Source: Monosporascus cannonballus (lineage: Eukaryota > Ascomycota > Sordariomycetes > Xylariales). Taken from it: DNA of 64,000 nt. Below the pieces are notes generated by a model. It was not told the DNA's origin and made no database searches. It was given only the letters and a program-made list of their open reading frames with translations. This document shows, piece by piece, positions 33,314 to 43,791 of the stretch. Both the position numbers and the translations under genes were made by a program. The stretch lies in assembly GCA_004154925.1 (NCBI GenBank), contig QJNS01000022.1, positions 310,001-374,000 of the forward strand, in the 5' to 3' direction. Each line of letters starts with the position of its first letter. Position 1 is the first letter of the stretch.

Positions 33314-35969
33314 TCAGGCCATAACAGAAGCGGCTCGTCGTCCAGACGTCTGGGCAGCGCCCCGTCTCGAACCGGTCGCGCCCGGCCTGGCGAGCGTATA
33401 CTTGGCAAACGCCCTCGCTAGGGCCTTCTTGGCGCTGACCTTCTGGCTGCCGATGAAGCTCTGCACCGTAACCGCAATGGCGCGGTCGATGTCCTGCGCA
33501 GAGCAGTATTCCGAGAGCCGCATGCGGCAGAAGGCCTCGGAGATTCTTATGATGGCCTCGAGGTGACGGACCTAACAAGAAACAAAGGAGGATTAGTTTC
33601 GACTCCACTACTATGGGATGCCGAGGAAGGATGTTCGTGAGACTTACAGTAATGGGATAAGCGCCCGTGGCGAGGGACTCCCTCCTCATGTCCGCAAATA
33701 GGCGGGCGACCTTGTCCTCGTCCATGTGGAGGAGCTTGGGGGAGCAGTGTTCGCGGGCGTACATGATATACTTCCGCAGCAACTCCTGAGGGATCTCGCC
33801 CTCCTTTTTTGGCGGCGCGGCCTGGCTCTCCCGGGCGGCCTCGGATTCGGGCTCGACCTCCATTGAGTCCTCGGCGGCGGACTGCGTGGAAGGATGGCTG
33901 CGGCTGTGAGAACCGACGACGAAGCGCGCCAGGCGTTCGTCCTCCTCAGGGTCGACCGTGTCCCGGATGACGCACAGGATATCGAAACGGGACAGGATGG
34001 GTTCGGTCAGCTCGACATTGGCGGAGAAGGGGATCGTCGAGTTATAACGGCCACCGATGGGGTTGGCAGCGGCAATGATACCACAGCGCGCTTGCAGAGT
34101 AGTGACAATTCCAGCCTTGGAGATGGAGATGGTCTGCTGCTCCATGGCTTCGTGGATGGATGTCCGGTCTTGGTCATTCATCTTGTCGAACTCGTCAATT
34201 AGACATGTACCCTTGTCGGCGAGGACGAGAGCCCCTCCTTCAAGGGTCCATTCGCTGGTTAGAGGGTCTCGGCGGACACTAGCCGTAAGACCGACAGCGG
34301 AAGCTCCTTGACCGGTGGCGAAAACAGCCCTGTGTGCCGTTTTCTCGGCGTACTTGAGCGCCTGAGACTTGGCCGTACCCGGGTCACCAAGTAGAAGTAC
34401 GTTGATATCTCCACGGACAACGTGTGAGCCCTTGGCTGTCTTGGCGACACCGCCGAAGAGAGACAAGGCAATTGCAGTCTTGACATCATCGTGCCCGTAG
34501 ATGCTGGGGGCGATCGAGTTGACAATCTTGTCGACAATTTGGGGGTCACGTGAGAGCTTGCGGATCTCTTGCTCGTCTTCCTCCGTGAGCCTGAAGCCGG
34601 CAAGCTGGTCGTGAGCCTTGACGACGTTGTTGGCTTCGAGGATGGTGGCGAAGACAGGGAAACCGTTCCGGTTATTGAGTTGGGCATCGTAGTTGTTTCT
34701 GTAGATACCGGTGACCTCAATTTCTTCGCCAGGCTTGGCCTTGTCGATGAGGTCCCAGAGCAGGATCACCTCGCGTTGCCTGGGAAGACGACCAGCAGGG
34801 ACGGTGCCGGGCGACTCTTGCAAGGTGAGCTTCTGGTAGTTGCGGTAGACCGTCTTCTCCGAGTTGATGGTAAAAGGACCGCGGGATTGGCAGTTCTGGC
34901 AGAAGGTGATCTTGACCTCGACGTTGGACTCCTGTTGGAAAGGGCCTAGCGTCACACCGCACTTGGTGCAGTCGAACTTGACATATTTCAACTGAGGGAA
35001 GACGCCGGTCCGGCGCGTGACCACACCACTCACCCTGACGAGACAGTTCAGGTGTGATTGTCTCAGCTGGCGGAGAGTGTAGTGGACGGGCAGGTCATAG
35101 ATACGGACGTGGATCTCGGTGTGGATACGTTCATAATCGGGATAGTGGAGAAGAACGACATCCAGGGCGACGTCGTCGAACAGCTTGAGCATCTCAGCCG
35201 GGGCGTTGGCCAGGAAATATGCCAGAATGGCCTTGGACGAGGACAGGTGGTCGTACGAGACTTCGAGCGACTCGGCGTTGATCTCACCGAGGGTTCGGAT
35301 ACGGTTGCCGTAGACAGACGAGCCGCTCTCATCGGTGTATTCTGTCAGGAAGGCCTTGAACTCTCGCTTGATGGTTCGCTGGACCGAGGGTTGTGAAACC
35401 CACTCGGTCAAACTAGAAGCCTTGACATCTTGTAAGGCTTCGAGGGAAAGCTCCTCGTCCATGATGTCCTGGTCCATATCATCATCCGGGTCTTCGTCGT
35501 AGTGATGCCTGCGCCGACGAGGCTGGGCCGTGAGGTCGATGTCCCCATCATCATCCTCCAAGAAGACGGCAGGCATTCGCCTTCTCCGAGCGACTTCTCG
35601 ATCTCTGCGGTTGAGTTGAGCCTCTAGTCTCCGCCTCTCGCCGAGACTCATCTCATCGAATTCGCCCTCATCATCAATGTCGATGCCTTCGTAGGCGTCA
35701 TTGTCACCCTTCTCTCGGTAATCCCGCTCGAACCCTTCTCTGAAGAGATCTACATCGTCTTCTGCCATTTCGTCGAGCTCGTCAATATCATCTTGAATCT
35801 CAGCCTCTTCTTCGATATCATCGTCGTCATCGCCACCATGGGCAATGTTGAAGGCGGGGGGAGATGACGGCATAGGGCTGGAAGCAGCAATAGTGGAGGA
35901 AGCATCTCCACCAGTACGGGCGCGTTTGCGGCTAGATCTAGGAGCCGCACCACGGTTCGCGGAGTCCAT
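33314..35969 (-). CDS. MCM2: DNA replication licensing factor MCM2, 859 aa, one intron
   Basis: MCM2 is a subunit of the Mcm2-7 helicase that is loaded at origins and unwinds DNA during replication in the nucleus. Exon 1 is 35969-33648 (774 codons) and exon 2 is 33571-33314. The 76-bp intron 33572-33647 has GTAAGT and TTAG ends and phase 0. The long acidic N-terminal tail is typical of MCM2. The zinc finger uses C334, C337, C357 and C360. Walker A is GDPGTAKS (528-535), Walker B is LIDEFDKM (about 590-597) and the arginine finger is SRFD (660-663). The stretches MNDQDRTSIHEAMEQQ and FVVGSH are MCM2-type. The C-terminal exon carries the winged-helix region (RHLEAIIRISEAFCRMRLSE). Reading through the intron gives a false 890-residue frame. 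The gene is divergent from the UBR7-like gene. Confidence 0.97.
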
Positions 35970-36715
35970 GTTGGATCTCAGAGGGGAACTGGAAGAGTAT
36001 GGTCAGCCATCGAGCGCTATCAACTTCGAATTCACCCATAATGGTTCAGGTACGAATGTTAAGCTGGGGATTAATTAAAGCCTGACGCGGGCAACAGGGA
36101 GAAAGCATACCTCATTTTGAATTTCGTATTCCTAGTAAGCACTATTCAATGGGTATGTATTTCAGTGGGTAGCGGCTGTTCAGGATGGCAGTTATCTGAA
36201 GTTGTAGATGCGAAGAACAGAAGTGCAGTTGAATGTGGGACTTGCATGTCAAAACTGGAAAAGGGACTTCGAACTGGCGCCAAGTTTCGACCCGCCAGCG
36301 AGACGCGCTTTCCGTCGCGCCTTTTCGCGTCTCAACCTCAGCTTCGCGTAAAGCGCTTACATGTACCTTTGTATCCTGTAGACTAAGTACCTTGGTACTC
36401 GAGTACCTACATAGGTAGGTATGCATATGGCTATGGTATGTACCGAAGTACATGCAGGTTATCTTATCTTATCGTACCTAAAGCTCCAAGCCGCGTATCT
36501 AATGCGCGTCACGGCCAGCTCGATTCAATTAAGCACCCTGCGACTGTCCAACCCCCAACGTCAACCGCGATCCCGCTCTGCTCGGTCCCTTCGTTGCACC
36601 AATTCTATCCGCGTGTGTCTTCGAGTCTCACAATCATTCATAAATTTGATTCCTTGTTTAAAGGATCCCCTCATATCACCCCGATCGTCCCCGTCGCCGT
36701 TAACCTAGCGGCGTT
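35970..36715. promoter_or_regulatory. shared divergent promoter of MCM2 and the UBR7-like gene, with ACGCG cores
   Basis: Holds the 5' regions of two divergent genes. ACGCG/CGCGT cores occur at 36085-36089, 36303-36307, 36326-36330 (within TTTTCGCGTC) and 36345-36349, 116-380 bp upstream of the MCM2 start. In yeasts, MCM genes are driven by MBF through ACGCG-type sites at G1/S; that this applies here is inference. TACCT/AGGTA words (for example GGTACTCGAGTACC near 36392) cluster at 36385-36470. Confidence 0.5.
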
Positions 36716-38428
36716 ATGGACCCTCCACCGGTGCCCGAGGCTATTTCGAGCGCATCAGAGGCGCACCGCCTCGAAGATGGTTGGCGGCCTCGGCGGGAAA
36801 GCTCATCGCAGCATTCCGAGGATTCTCAGACTGCCGCCGACTTTATTAGAGATCAGATGCAGCTAGAAGCCGATGCTCGAGAAGCTTTGCCTTACGTACG
36901 GTCCCCCTCGCTGGTCCTGCCGCATACGCCCGTTCCATTCCCTATCTAGTTCGCCGGCCTTGCTGACGTGAACACTTTATCGCAGAGCTTTGATAACTGT
37001 ACCAAGCCCCTTGGTTCTCTTCGCCAGAACGTATTCGCCTGCATTACATGTAATCCACCTCCCGCGAATCCCGGCGACCCCTACAACCCCGCCGGCGTCT
37101 GCTATTCCTGTTCCGTTCAATGCCATGGCGAACATGAACTTGTCGAGATCTTCCAGAAGCGCAACTTCACCTGCGACTGCGGGACTACGCGATTCTCTCC
37201 GGACCAGTCATGCACGCTGCGAATCAATCCCGAGACCAACACTAACGGGGGAGTCCACTCGGAGCCGGCAAATCCCAATAACAAGTACAACCAGAACTTT
37301 GGCAACCGATTTTGTTCATGCGCCATCGACTACAAACCACATGAGCAGAAAGGCACCATGTTCCAATGCCTGGGGCTCGGCACGCATGAGACGGGCGGAT
37401 GCGGAGAAGACTGGTATCATCCCGGCTGTCTGGTCGGCTTAGGTCCGAAATGGTATGAGAGGATGGCCAAAACCTCACTCAGCGGTACCGTCAATGGCGC
37501 AGCCAACGGCACCACTAACGGCACGGCTAACGGCACACTACCAACAATCTCGGAAGACGCGCCTCGGGCGAACGACCAAGGGAACAGGACGGAGCCACAG
37601 ACCAATGGAGATGAGGCCGTCCAAGATGAGGAAGATGATCCGCCCCTGCCTGAAGGTTTTCCCGGAGAAGACGACTTCGAGCATTTCATCTGCTATAAGT
37701 GTGTCGAGGCTCATCCTTGGATCAAGAGATATGCCGGAACTCCCGGTTTCTTGGCGCCCGTATTCTTGAGTAAAGAAGACGGGGCATCAAAAAAGCGCAA
37801 GTTGGAAGATGGCGGCATCGAGGAAGGATCAAATAAGCGTATCAAGAGCGAGGGCGATAGTACTGAGGTTGCACCGGCCTCCGAATTGGACGAAGCCCCT
37901 GCCGAGGTGACGGAGGAAGACGCCAAGGGGGAGGCAACACCACCGGCTGAGACGTGCAAAGCATCCTCACTACCGCCCGCGCCAGCCGGTCGCTTCTCAC
38001 TATTCGTGAAGCCCGACTTCCGGGACCACCTCTGCCGCTGCCCCTCGTGCTTCCCGGATCTGAAAGCGCACCCGCAGCTCCTCGAGGAGGAGGAGGCCTA
38101 TGAACCCCCGCTCTCGGACGGGGCGGCATCCCAAGACGGCGCCTCGACGCATGGCGGCAGCGGCAATTCGCTGCTCGACCTTGGCGAGTCGGCGCTCCGC
38201 AACGTCGACCGCGTCCGCGCCATCGAGGGCGTCATGGCCTACAACCACCTCAAGGAGCAGCTCAAGCCCTTCTTCCGCCAGTTCGCCGAGAGCGGCCGCG
38301 CCGTCGGCGCCGAGGACATCAAGGAGTACTTCGCGAAGCTGCGCGGCGACGACCAGGCCATCCGGGAGGCGGCGAGCCGGGCCGCCGGCAGGGGCGGGGA
38401 TCACCGCAGCGAGCAGGAGGGTTATTGA
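36716..38428 (+). CDS. UBR-box/PHD protein, UBR7/Mlo2-like, 540 aa, one intron
   Basis: Exon 1 is 36716-36895 (60 codons); the 90-bp intron 36896-36985 (GTACGG ... CGCAG) is phase 0; exon 2 is 36986-38428. The UBR box (about residues 64-132) is Cys/His rich: ACITCNPPP, VCYSCSVQCHGEHELVEIF, NFTCDCG. A PHD-like finger follows (about 168-212: RFCSCAIDY, GCGEDWYHPGCLVGL), its last pair coming after an insert at FICYKCVEAHPW (294-305). A low-complexity NGT/NGA repeat and acidic stretch (about 228-290) split the finger. Two basic patches (KKRKLE, NKRIK) look like nuclear localisation signals. A C-terminal block, LFVKPDFRDHLCRCPSCF, is conserved in this family. UBR7 proteins are E3 ligase-like, and human UBR7 acts on histone H2B; S. 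pombe Mlo2 is the fungal relative. Substrate here is unknown. Confidence 0.88.
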
Positions 38429-40005
38429 GGTTGGAAGCGAGGGGAAGGGTTGTGATGTGCGAATTACGGATACCTACTTAGATAGGTGGATGGGCCGCTG
38501 GTGGCTCGAATTGGACGAACGGCGGCCGTGTGTAATGTTCGTGTGTGGATACCTCGGTATAGTGACTGGTTTTTGCTAACGGATTTCGGATGGGGACGGA
38601 TTGCAAGGTTTCCCTCGTATAGGGGAAGTTTTCATTATTTATGGGTCAGCGTCCGTCTTTGTGTCTATTTTCTCCTGTAACTGCTGCTAGGTGAAATGAT
38701 TGGCTTTCATCTATTCCTGTACCTGTGACATGGCGCAGCTTCTTACGAACTTACGAACTCGCAAAGGGGGGTAGGATCGCATAATAGACACCAGCACCTC
38801 ATTCAAAATCGTCAGCCAGGTCCAGCTACTTCGTAGGCGTCTATGATCCTTGCGGGCTTCAATCCCAGCCAGTCACCAGCCATCCTTGGCTTGTAAGTTT
38901 GAGTATTGCACCTCGGTGAAGAACAACAGTACAGTCTAGATAGTTCTTTCTCGTCTATTCACGACACCCCACCTACTTCGGCAGTTGCTCTACGTCAATA
39001 TGTCCAAGTCCAGGCTACGCGAACGGGGCTAGGCGCCGGAGGAGGATTCCACCACCGAGATACAGCAGGGAGATCCGGGATCAGACACGTCAAGTCACTA
39101 GTCGAGCGGAGCTCCGGGGCCGTTGATATCGCACCGCAATCTCCATCGCCGTCGTCGAGGACGAGTTCCCTACCAATGCCCTCGGATAAGTAGGACGCAG
39201 ACGCTGTAGAGCCCGCGTATGCGCCGCTCACATGCACATCCGGGCCGAGGAAGATAGATAGATATACGGTCATGCAGGTTGCAAAGCTAGACCAACGAAG
39301 GGGGCATCTGACTTTCGAACCGCAGCAGCTCACATGAACTCGGTCTTCGGAGCCCAGCACCGAAAACCCGTCCCCTCGTTTCCTAGTAAGACTGTTCAGA
39401 TAGGCGCAGGCAAGACAACCGATGCTCCCGTCTGGGGAAAGGGGGGACACGGTCGATTGCATGGACCGTCTAGCCGGGAGCCGAGACAGTGTATGTGGTG
39501 AGATATGTGATGAGGCAGTATGGTTAAGCCTCGATCACGTCACAGGACGAAACCCGTTGCGACCTCGGCCGACCCGGATGGCAGATCTAGTGGCAATAGC
39601 CACACTTCGGGCATTGCTTGCAGCGTCGGACATAAGAGTATCGCCAATGATGTAGTATGGCAGAGGTAGCAGACACAAGCCCTAGAGACGGTTGCTAGCG
39701 GGATCCATCGACGAGGTAAACCCCCAGTCCATAAAAGCGACGCATCTAGAGAGACCTAACTTAGCCAGCCGCTATGCTAACTGAACCGCCCTATTCATCC
39801 ATTATGCTGGTTTTCTTTTACAAAACATCATATCTCGGGTATTGTTGTGGAGTCGATCGAATAATCCATGTCCACGCCAAACCAAAACCGAAACGCCAGC
39901 GCCATGCTCTCTTACATTACGCCATCACGCCCGGTAGTTCATCATACAAGCAAGAAAGAAACCACCGAGATCAAGAACAGCGAACAATCCCCCCGCTAAC
40001 GATGG
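38429..40005. other. convergent intergenic region, no confident gene
   Basis: About 1.6 kb of GC-balanced sequence between two convergent genes. Several frames of 70-155 codons exist (for example 38995-39462, minus, with ATG at 39462), but none shows a domain or convincing splice structure. It may hold long 3' UTRs or a non-coding transcript. A short GATA repeat lies near 39252-39264. Confidence 0.4.
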
Positions 40006-41383
40006 TTAGCCCGTCCGGCCGCCTGTACTTCCCGTGCTGGCCGGTCCAGGCGGCACGTCCCTCGCGGGGTCCCTCTCCATGGCGACGCCGCCAAGGGCGA
40101 CCGGATGGTGCTGCTGCTGCTGCTGCTGATCGAGGCCCCCGGCCTCGCCGTCGGGGTCCTCGTGCTCGTCCTGCTGGTGGTCGTGGTCGTGAGGCTCGCC
40201 GTCCTCGTCGGTGAGCCCCGCCAGGGCCTGCTCGGCGACCTTGCGCTCGAGCTCGCGCAGGCGCTCCTTCTCGGCGGGGTCGACGAGGTCGTCGTCGTCG
40301 CTCCAGCAGGGGTCGTCGTCGGGGATCTCGGGCATGGCCATGCGGCGCCAGAAGCGGAGCTCCTGGCGGCGGGCGCGCTCCTCCACCTCGCGACGCCGCT
40401 GCCGGTCGCCGTCGCCGTCACGGCAGGAGGAAGAGGAGGAGCCCTGGTGGTGGCGGCTCCGGAACTCGCGCAGCAGCGCGTTGGCGCGCCCCGCGTGCTC
40501 CTGCATGTCCCAGATCTGCTCGCGCAGCCGGGCGTTCTCGGCGCGCGCCTCGGCGAGCTGCGCGCGGTACGACCGGTGCCAGGCGCTCACGTCGGCCACG
40601 TGCCGCTGCTTGTACGCGTGGAACTGCGCCAGCAGCTGCGACAGCACGCGCGCGTAGCTCGTCAGCAGGCTGAAGTTGGCGTCGCGCGAGAGCTTGGCGC
40701 GGTCGAGAGACTCGGTGAGGATCGAGAGGAGGGCTTCGAGGTTCGGTTCCTGGGCTGTGCGTGGGGTGGTCGAAGGTGTTAGCCAGTCAGTTAGGCAGAT
40801 AAATGGATTAAGGAAGAGGGCCGGCGGAGACATCAGCGAGATCAGTTAGGGTAAACGTACTCAAGATCTCGTCGGCGGCTTCGTCCAGGACCTCGTCGTT
40901 GCTCAGGCCCCTCTCGCGTGCCCGGTTCCGCACCCTGCCCAGCCCGGAGACGATATCCTCGGTGACGCGTCGGTTCTCGGCCAGCTGCCGCGACAGCTCC
41001 TCGACCATGCCGTAGATGAGGTTCAGCTCAGCCTGGTGGCCGGCCGGGGTAGGTCCTACTGCCATGGCGGCTCCTGCTGCTCCGGCTCCGTTTCCTTGCA
41101 TGTCGGGTGCGGCAGCAGCTGGGCGGTGGTCGTTGTCGTCGATGCCGGCGTTCAAATAGCCGTCGACGAGCCGTTGTAGTTGTCGGTTGTCCCGTTGTTC
41201 GAGGAGCTCGATCAATCTGTTATTTTGCGTTCCCGGCTGTTTCGTCTTCTTATTCTTTCGTTGTCCCTGTTCTTGCTGGTGCTGTTCTTGCTGCTGGTAC
41301 TCTCCTTTCATGGACTGGAGTATTTCTGCCAGTTTCGGACGGCGTCCGGGCGGAGACTGCGATTGTGGGACTGGCCGCTCCAT
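40006..41383 (-). CDS. coiled-coil protein with Q-rich and acidic tracts, 423 aa, one intron
   Basis: Exon 1 is 41383-40861 and exon 2 is 40754-40006. The 106-bp intron 40755-40860 has GTACGT and CACAG ends and phase 1. The ATG at 41383 (MERPVPQSQSPPGRRP) is the first in frame. The N-terminal half has a Q-rich segment and a helix around LIYGMVEELSRQLAENRRV. Exon 2 begins QEPNLEALLSILTESLDRAK, followed by a long helix (SYRAQLAEARAENARLREQI, about residues 230-250) with coiled-coil heptads. It continues with an acidic DDDPCWSDDDD patch and a glutamine tract from CAG/CTG repeats near 40107-40126. GC content and third-position bias are high in exon 2. It looks like a conserved fungal protein, but I cannot name a family. 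It has no signal peptide or membrane segment. The plus-strand frame at 40105-40782 is its shadow. Confidence 0.75.
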
Positions 41384-42569
41384 GGTCCACAACGTTTGTC
41401 GTCAGGACGGGCCAATCAGTTTTTTGTTGGTGGGACAGACCGGGGCGCTGCCGGGGTCGGGGCCACTCTGCGTCTAAACGGGGGGAGAGGGTGGAGGGAT
41501 CAAAAAACAACCGTGACCATGGAAGCTAAGACCGATCGATGAAAACCGGGGCAGATGATTGGCAGCTGTATTGGAACTTGCCAGTGGTAACCTGCCGGTA
41601 GAATGCACAGTAGGTAGGTTAGTTGATGCCAGAATCTCTCGGGTTACGGTATGCATAAACAGTAATCAAGCAGAGTTCAGTAGTATATGGATGTCTGTCT
41701 GCAGGTGACAAGAGTCGGCGAGAGATGCCGGGATTAAACCCTAATTTTGAATAAATGTTGGAGTTGAAGTAAGCTTATTTTCACCGTCGGCGCCGGATTG
41801 TATTCAAAACAGGAATACCACTGATTGATTACCTACCTACAGTTCATTTCTAGGTACCTACCTAAACATAGGCATGCACATATGCGCAGTGCGCAAAGAC
41901 ACCTGGGGCATGGGTAGGTATGCTCCTTGCATTACCGAGTCCCACATCGGTGTTAAAGTCAGTTATGGTCATATTTACAACCGACTTGTGATATCTCAAG
42001 ATAATATGGTAGCTCAGCAGTTGGGCAAGCACTTTTGTTAAAGGGTAAGTGCATTTCCTTAACTGACGAGATTTCGGGGTTGCTTTATTTCTATCCAGAG
42101 CCGAACCCTGATGTGAAATTGATTGAGTTACCACGTAAAGTAACGAGCTTTGAAGAAGTGGCAACTTTCATTGGCCGACCGGAGAGATATAGGGTGGCTT
42201 TGTGCATGTCCGCATTTAGAACAACTCCCAAATCTAAGTTAGCATTCTTCCTCCTCCTTCTCATCCCTCATCAGACAGTCTCCAAGATGACATCAGTGAG
42301 AGGGTGAGAGAGAAACATCTCTGGTCTTGTCTCTCTTAGCATATGACGGGTCCGACAATGCTAGCCCAGCTCAGCCATGTTCTCTCAGATACCTTCGGTG
42401 AAACACGGAAGAAGATCCCAACCATGCCTACGATACTGACCCTTTCGTGCAATTGGAGATGGAGTACAATAGGCAGGAATTCTGTAAGGAAGAAGAATAT
42501 TTGGTGATAGTGGTTTGCCGTAACCGCCAATTATGAATGCCCTTCTGGCCACCTGATGCATCTTACCTA
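41384..42569. other. intergenic between the coiled-coil gene and the mariner element
   Basis: Contains the promoter of the coiled-coil gene (41384-41700) and unassigned sequence. TACCTACCT/AGGTAGGT words recur near 41604-41620 and 41830-41870. A box-A-like GGTAGCTCAGCAGTTGG at 42009-42025 lacks a box B. Frames at 42035-42530 show no domain. Confidence 0.45.
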
Positions 42570-42598
42570 CAGTGAGGGGCCAAAATAATCCGGCCCAA
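42570..42598 (+). repeat. mariner left terminal inverted repeat, 29 bp
   Basis: Begins CAGTGAGGGGCC directly after TA. It pairs with 51333-51361 with a single A/T mismatch near the outer end. Confidence 0.92.
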
Positions 42599-42674
42599 GC
42601 TTCCCAGCCACCCGATTTTCAGAACCACTTCTCGATGATACTCAACTTTCCAAAATTCATAACTTCTTTAAATC

Positions 42675-42923
42675 ATGGCCGATTTCGAAGCTTTTTGCGC
42701 CGAATTGGCTGCCGGTCGTTACAAAGGTCAGGAATTTACTCCTAGAAAAAGGGCTTGCATTATTATCGCAAATAAGTTTGGGATATTATAACGTCGTTTA
42801 GCGGACTTATTTGAAACCTCAAAATCCGTTATTATTTCTATTATTAACGACTGGGAAAATAGCCGTATTTTCGATCCGAAATAAAAAAAAAAGTCGTCCG
42901 GGTTTTTCGAAATATTAAAAAAG
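42675..42923 (+). pseudogene. transposase N-terminus (helix-turn-helix), broken
   Basis: An ATG at 42675 opens MADFEAFCAELAAGRYKG, then EFTPRKRACIIIANKFG, then a TAA, RRLADLFETSKSVIISI, INDWENSRIF and another TAA. The basic helix pattern with FETSKSVIISIIND resembles the DNA-binding helix-turn-helix of Tc1/mariner/pogo transposases, which binds the terminal repeats. Both stops are TAA where a Gln codon would fit. The DDE catalytic part should follow but is heavily mutated and interrupted by element E at 43586. Confidence 0.7.
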
Positions 42924-43585
42924 GTAAATTTTTTTATTTTATAAAAAAACCAAAAAGTTATATATAAAAATATTTAGAAAATAATCGAATTTAAAATTAA
43001 TATCCGTTTTATTAAATATATTATAAAGGAATAAAACTTTCGCAAATAAATCTCTTAAAAATATTATTTTTTAAAAAAACCGCGAAAACTAAATATATTT
43101 TTATATATTTTTAACGTAATTACCTTAAATATTTGTTGCAAATACGTAATATTAAAATTAACATAATTTTTAGCTAACGATTTTAGGTTATATTTTTTGA
43201 CAAAAATGTTTTGCCAAAATTTCTTTAACAGCTTAACGGTTTCAGTATTTTGTTTTTTGTTTAAAAAATGGAACAAAAAATTCGTTAACCTTAAGAATTA
43301 CGTTAAAGCAAATATATTTATCATGATTTGGGGTGGGATATGGATCGGGATAAATAAGAAAAGGTGCCGTACGCTTTTTATCGTTATGTAACGCGACTTA
43401 ACCTTAAAACTAAACGGTTTTAAATAAGAGATTAATAATTAGAATTATCGGACAGCTTTAAGCGAAGGATTATTACCGATTTATAAACCCTAACGTTTTT
43501 TTAACAGGATAACGTTATTATATATATTTGCGAAAAATCCTTAAATTAGTTAATAAATAACGTTATGGAATTTTTTCCGGATTAG

Positions 43586-43791
43586 TGTAAGATAATGGAT
43601 AGCTGTAAGCTGGGTGAGGTGATCTCCGACCAGTCGTAGAGCAGATTCCAAGAAGTAAATGTATTAGGTTACTTCTATCTGGCGTTTTCCATTAGCTGCC
43701 AGATAATGGATTTATATTAATAAGTGGGTCGGTGGCTAATCGGTAACTAGTTGGTTACCAACCTTATCCTTATAAAGGTTATATTCTTATA
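43586..43791 (-). repeat. element E LTR (left), 206 bp
   Basis: Begins TGTAAGATAATGG and ends TCTTATA, from TCTCACA. Matches the right LTR and the solo copy at 12312-12517. Confidence 0.9.

Noticed and set aside
33297..35969. 890-residue continuous minus-strand frame
   Set aside because: It reads through the 76-bp MCM2 intron; its last about 115 residues do not match MCM2, while the spliced product does.
38995..39462. 155-codon minus-strand frame with ATG
   Set aside because: No domain, Cys/Ser-rich without pattern, no splice or homology signal; length is compatible with chance in GC-balanced DNA.
40105..40782. 225-codon plus-strand frame, very Leu/Val rich
   Set aside because: It is the antisense shadow of exon 2 of the GC-rich coiled-coil gene; no start context, no domain.
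42001..42075. Second tRNA-like sequence (GGTAGCTCAGCAGTTGGGC)
   Set aside because: A box-A match and a hairpin follow, but there is no box B or T arm at tRNA spacing.
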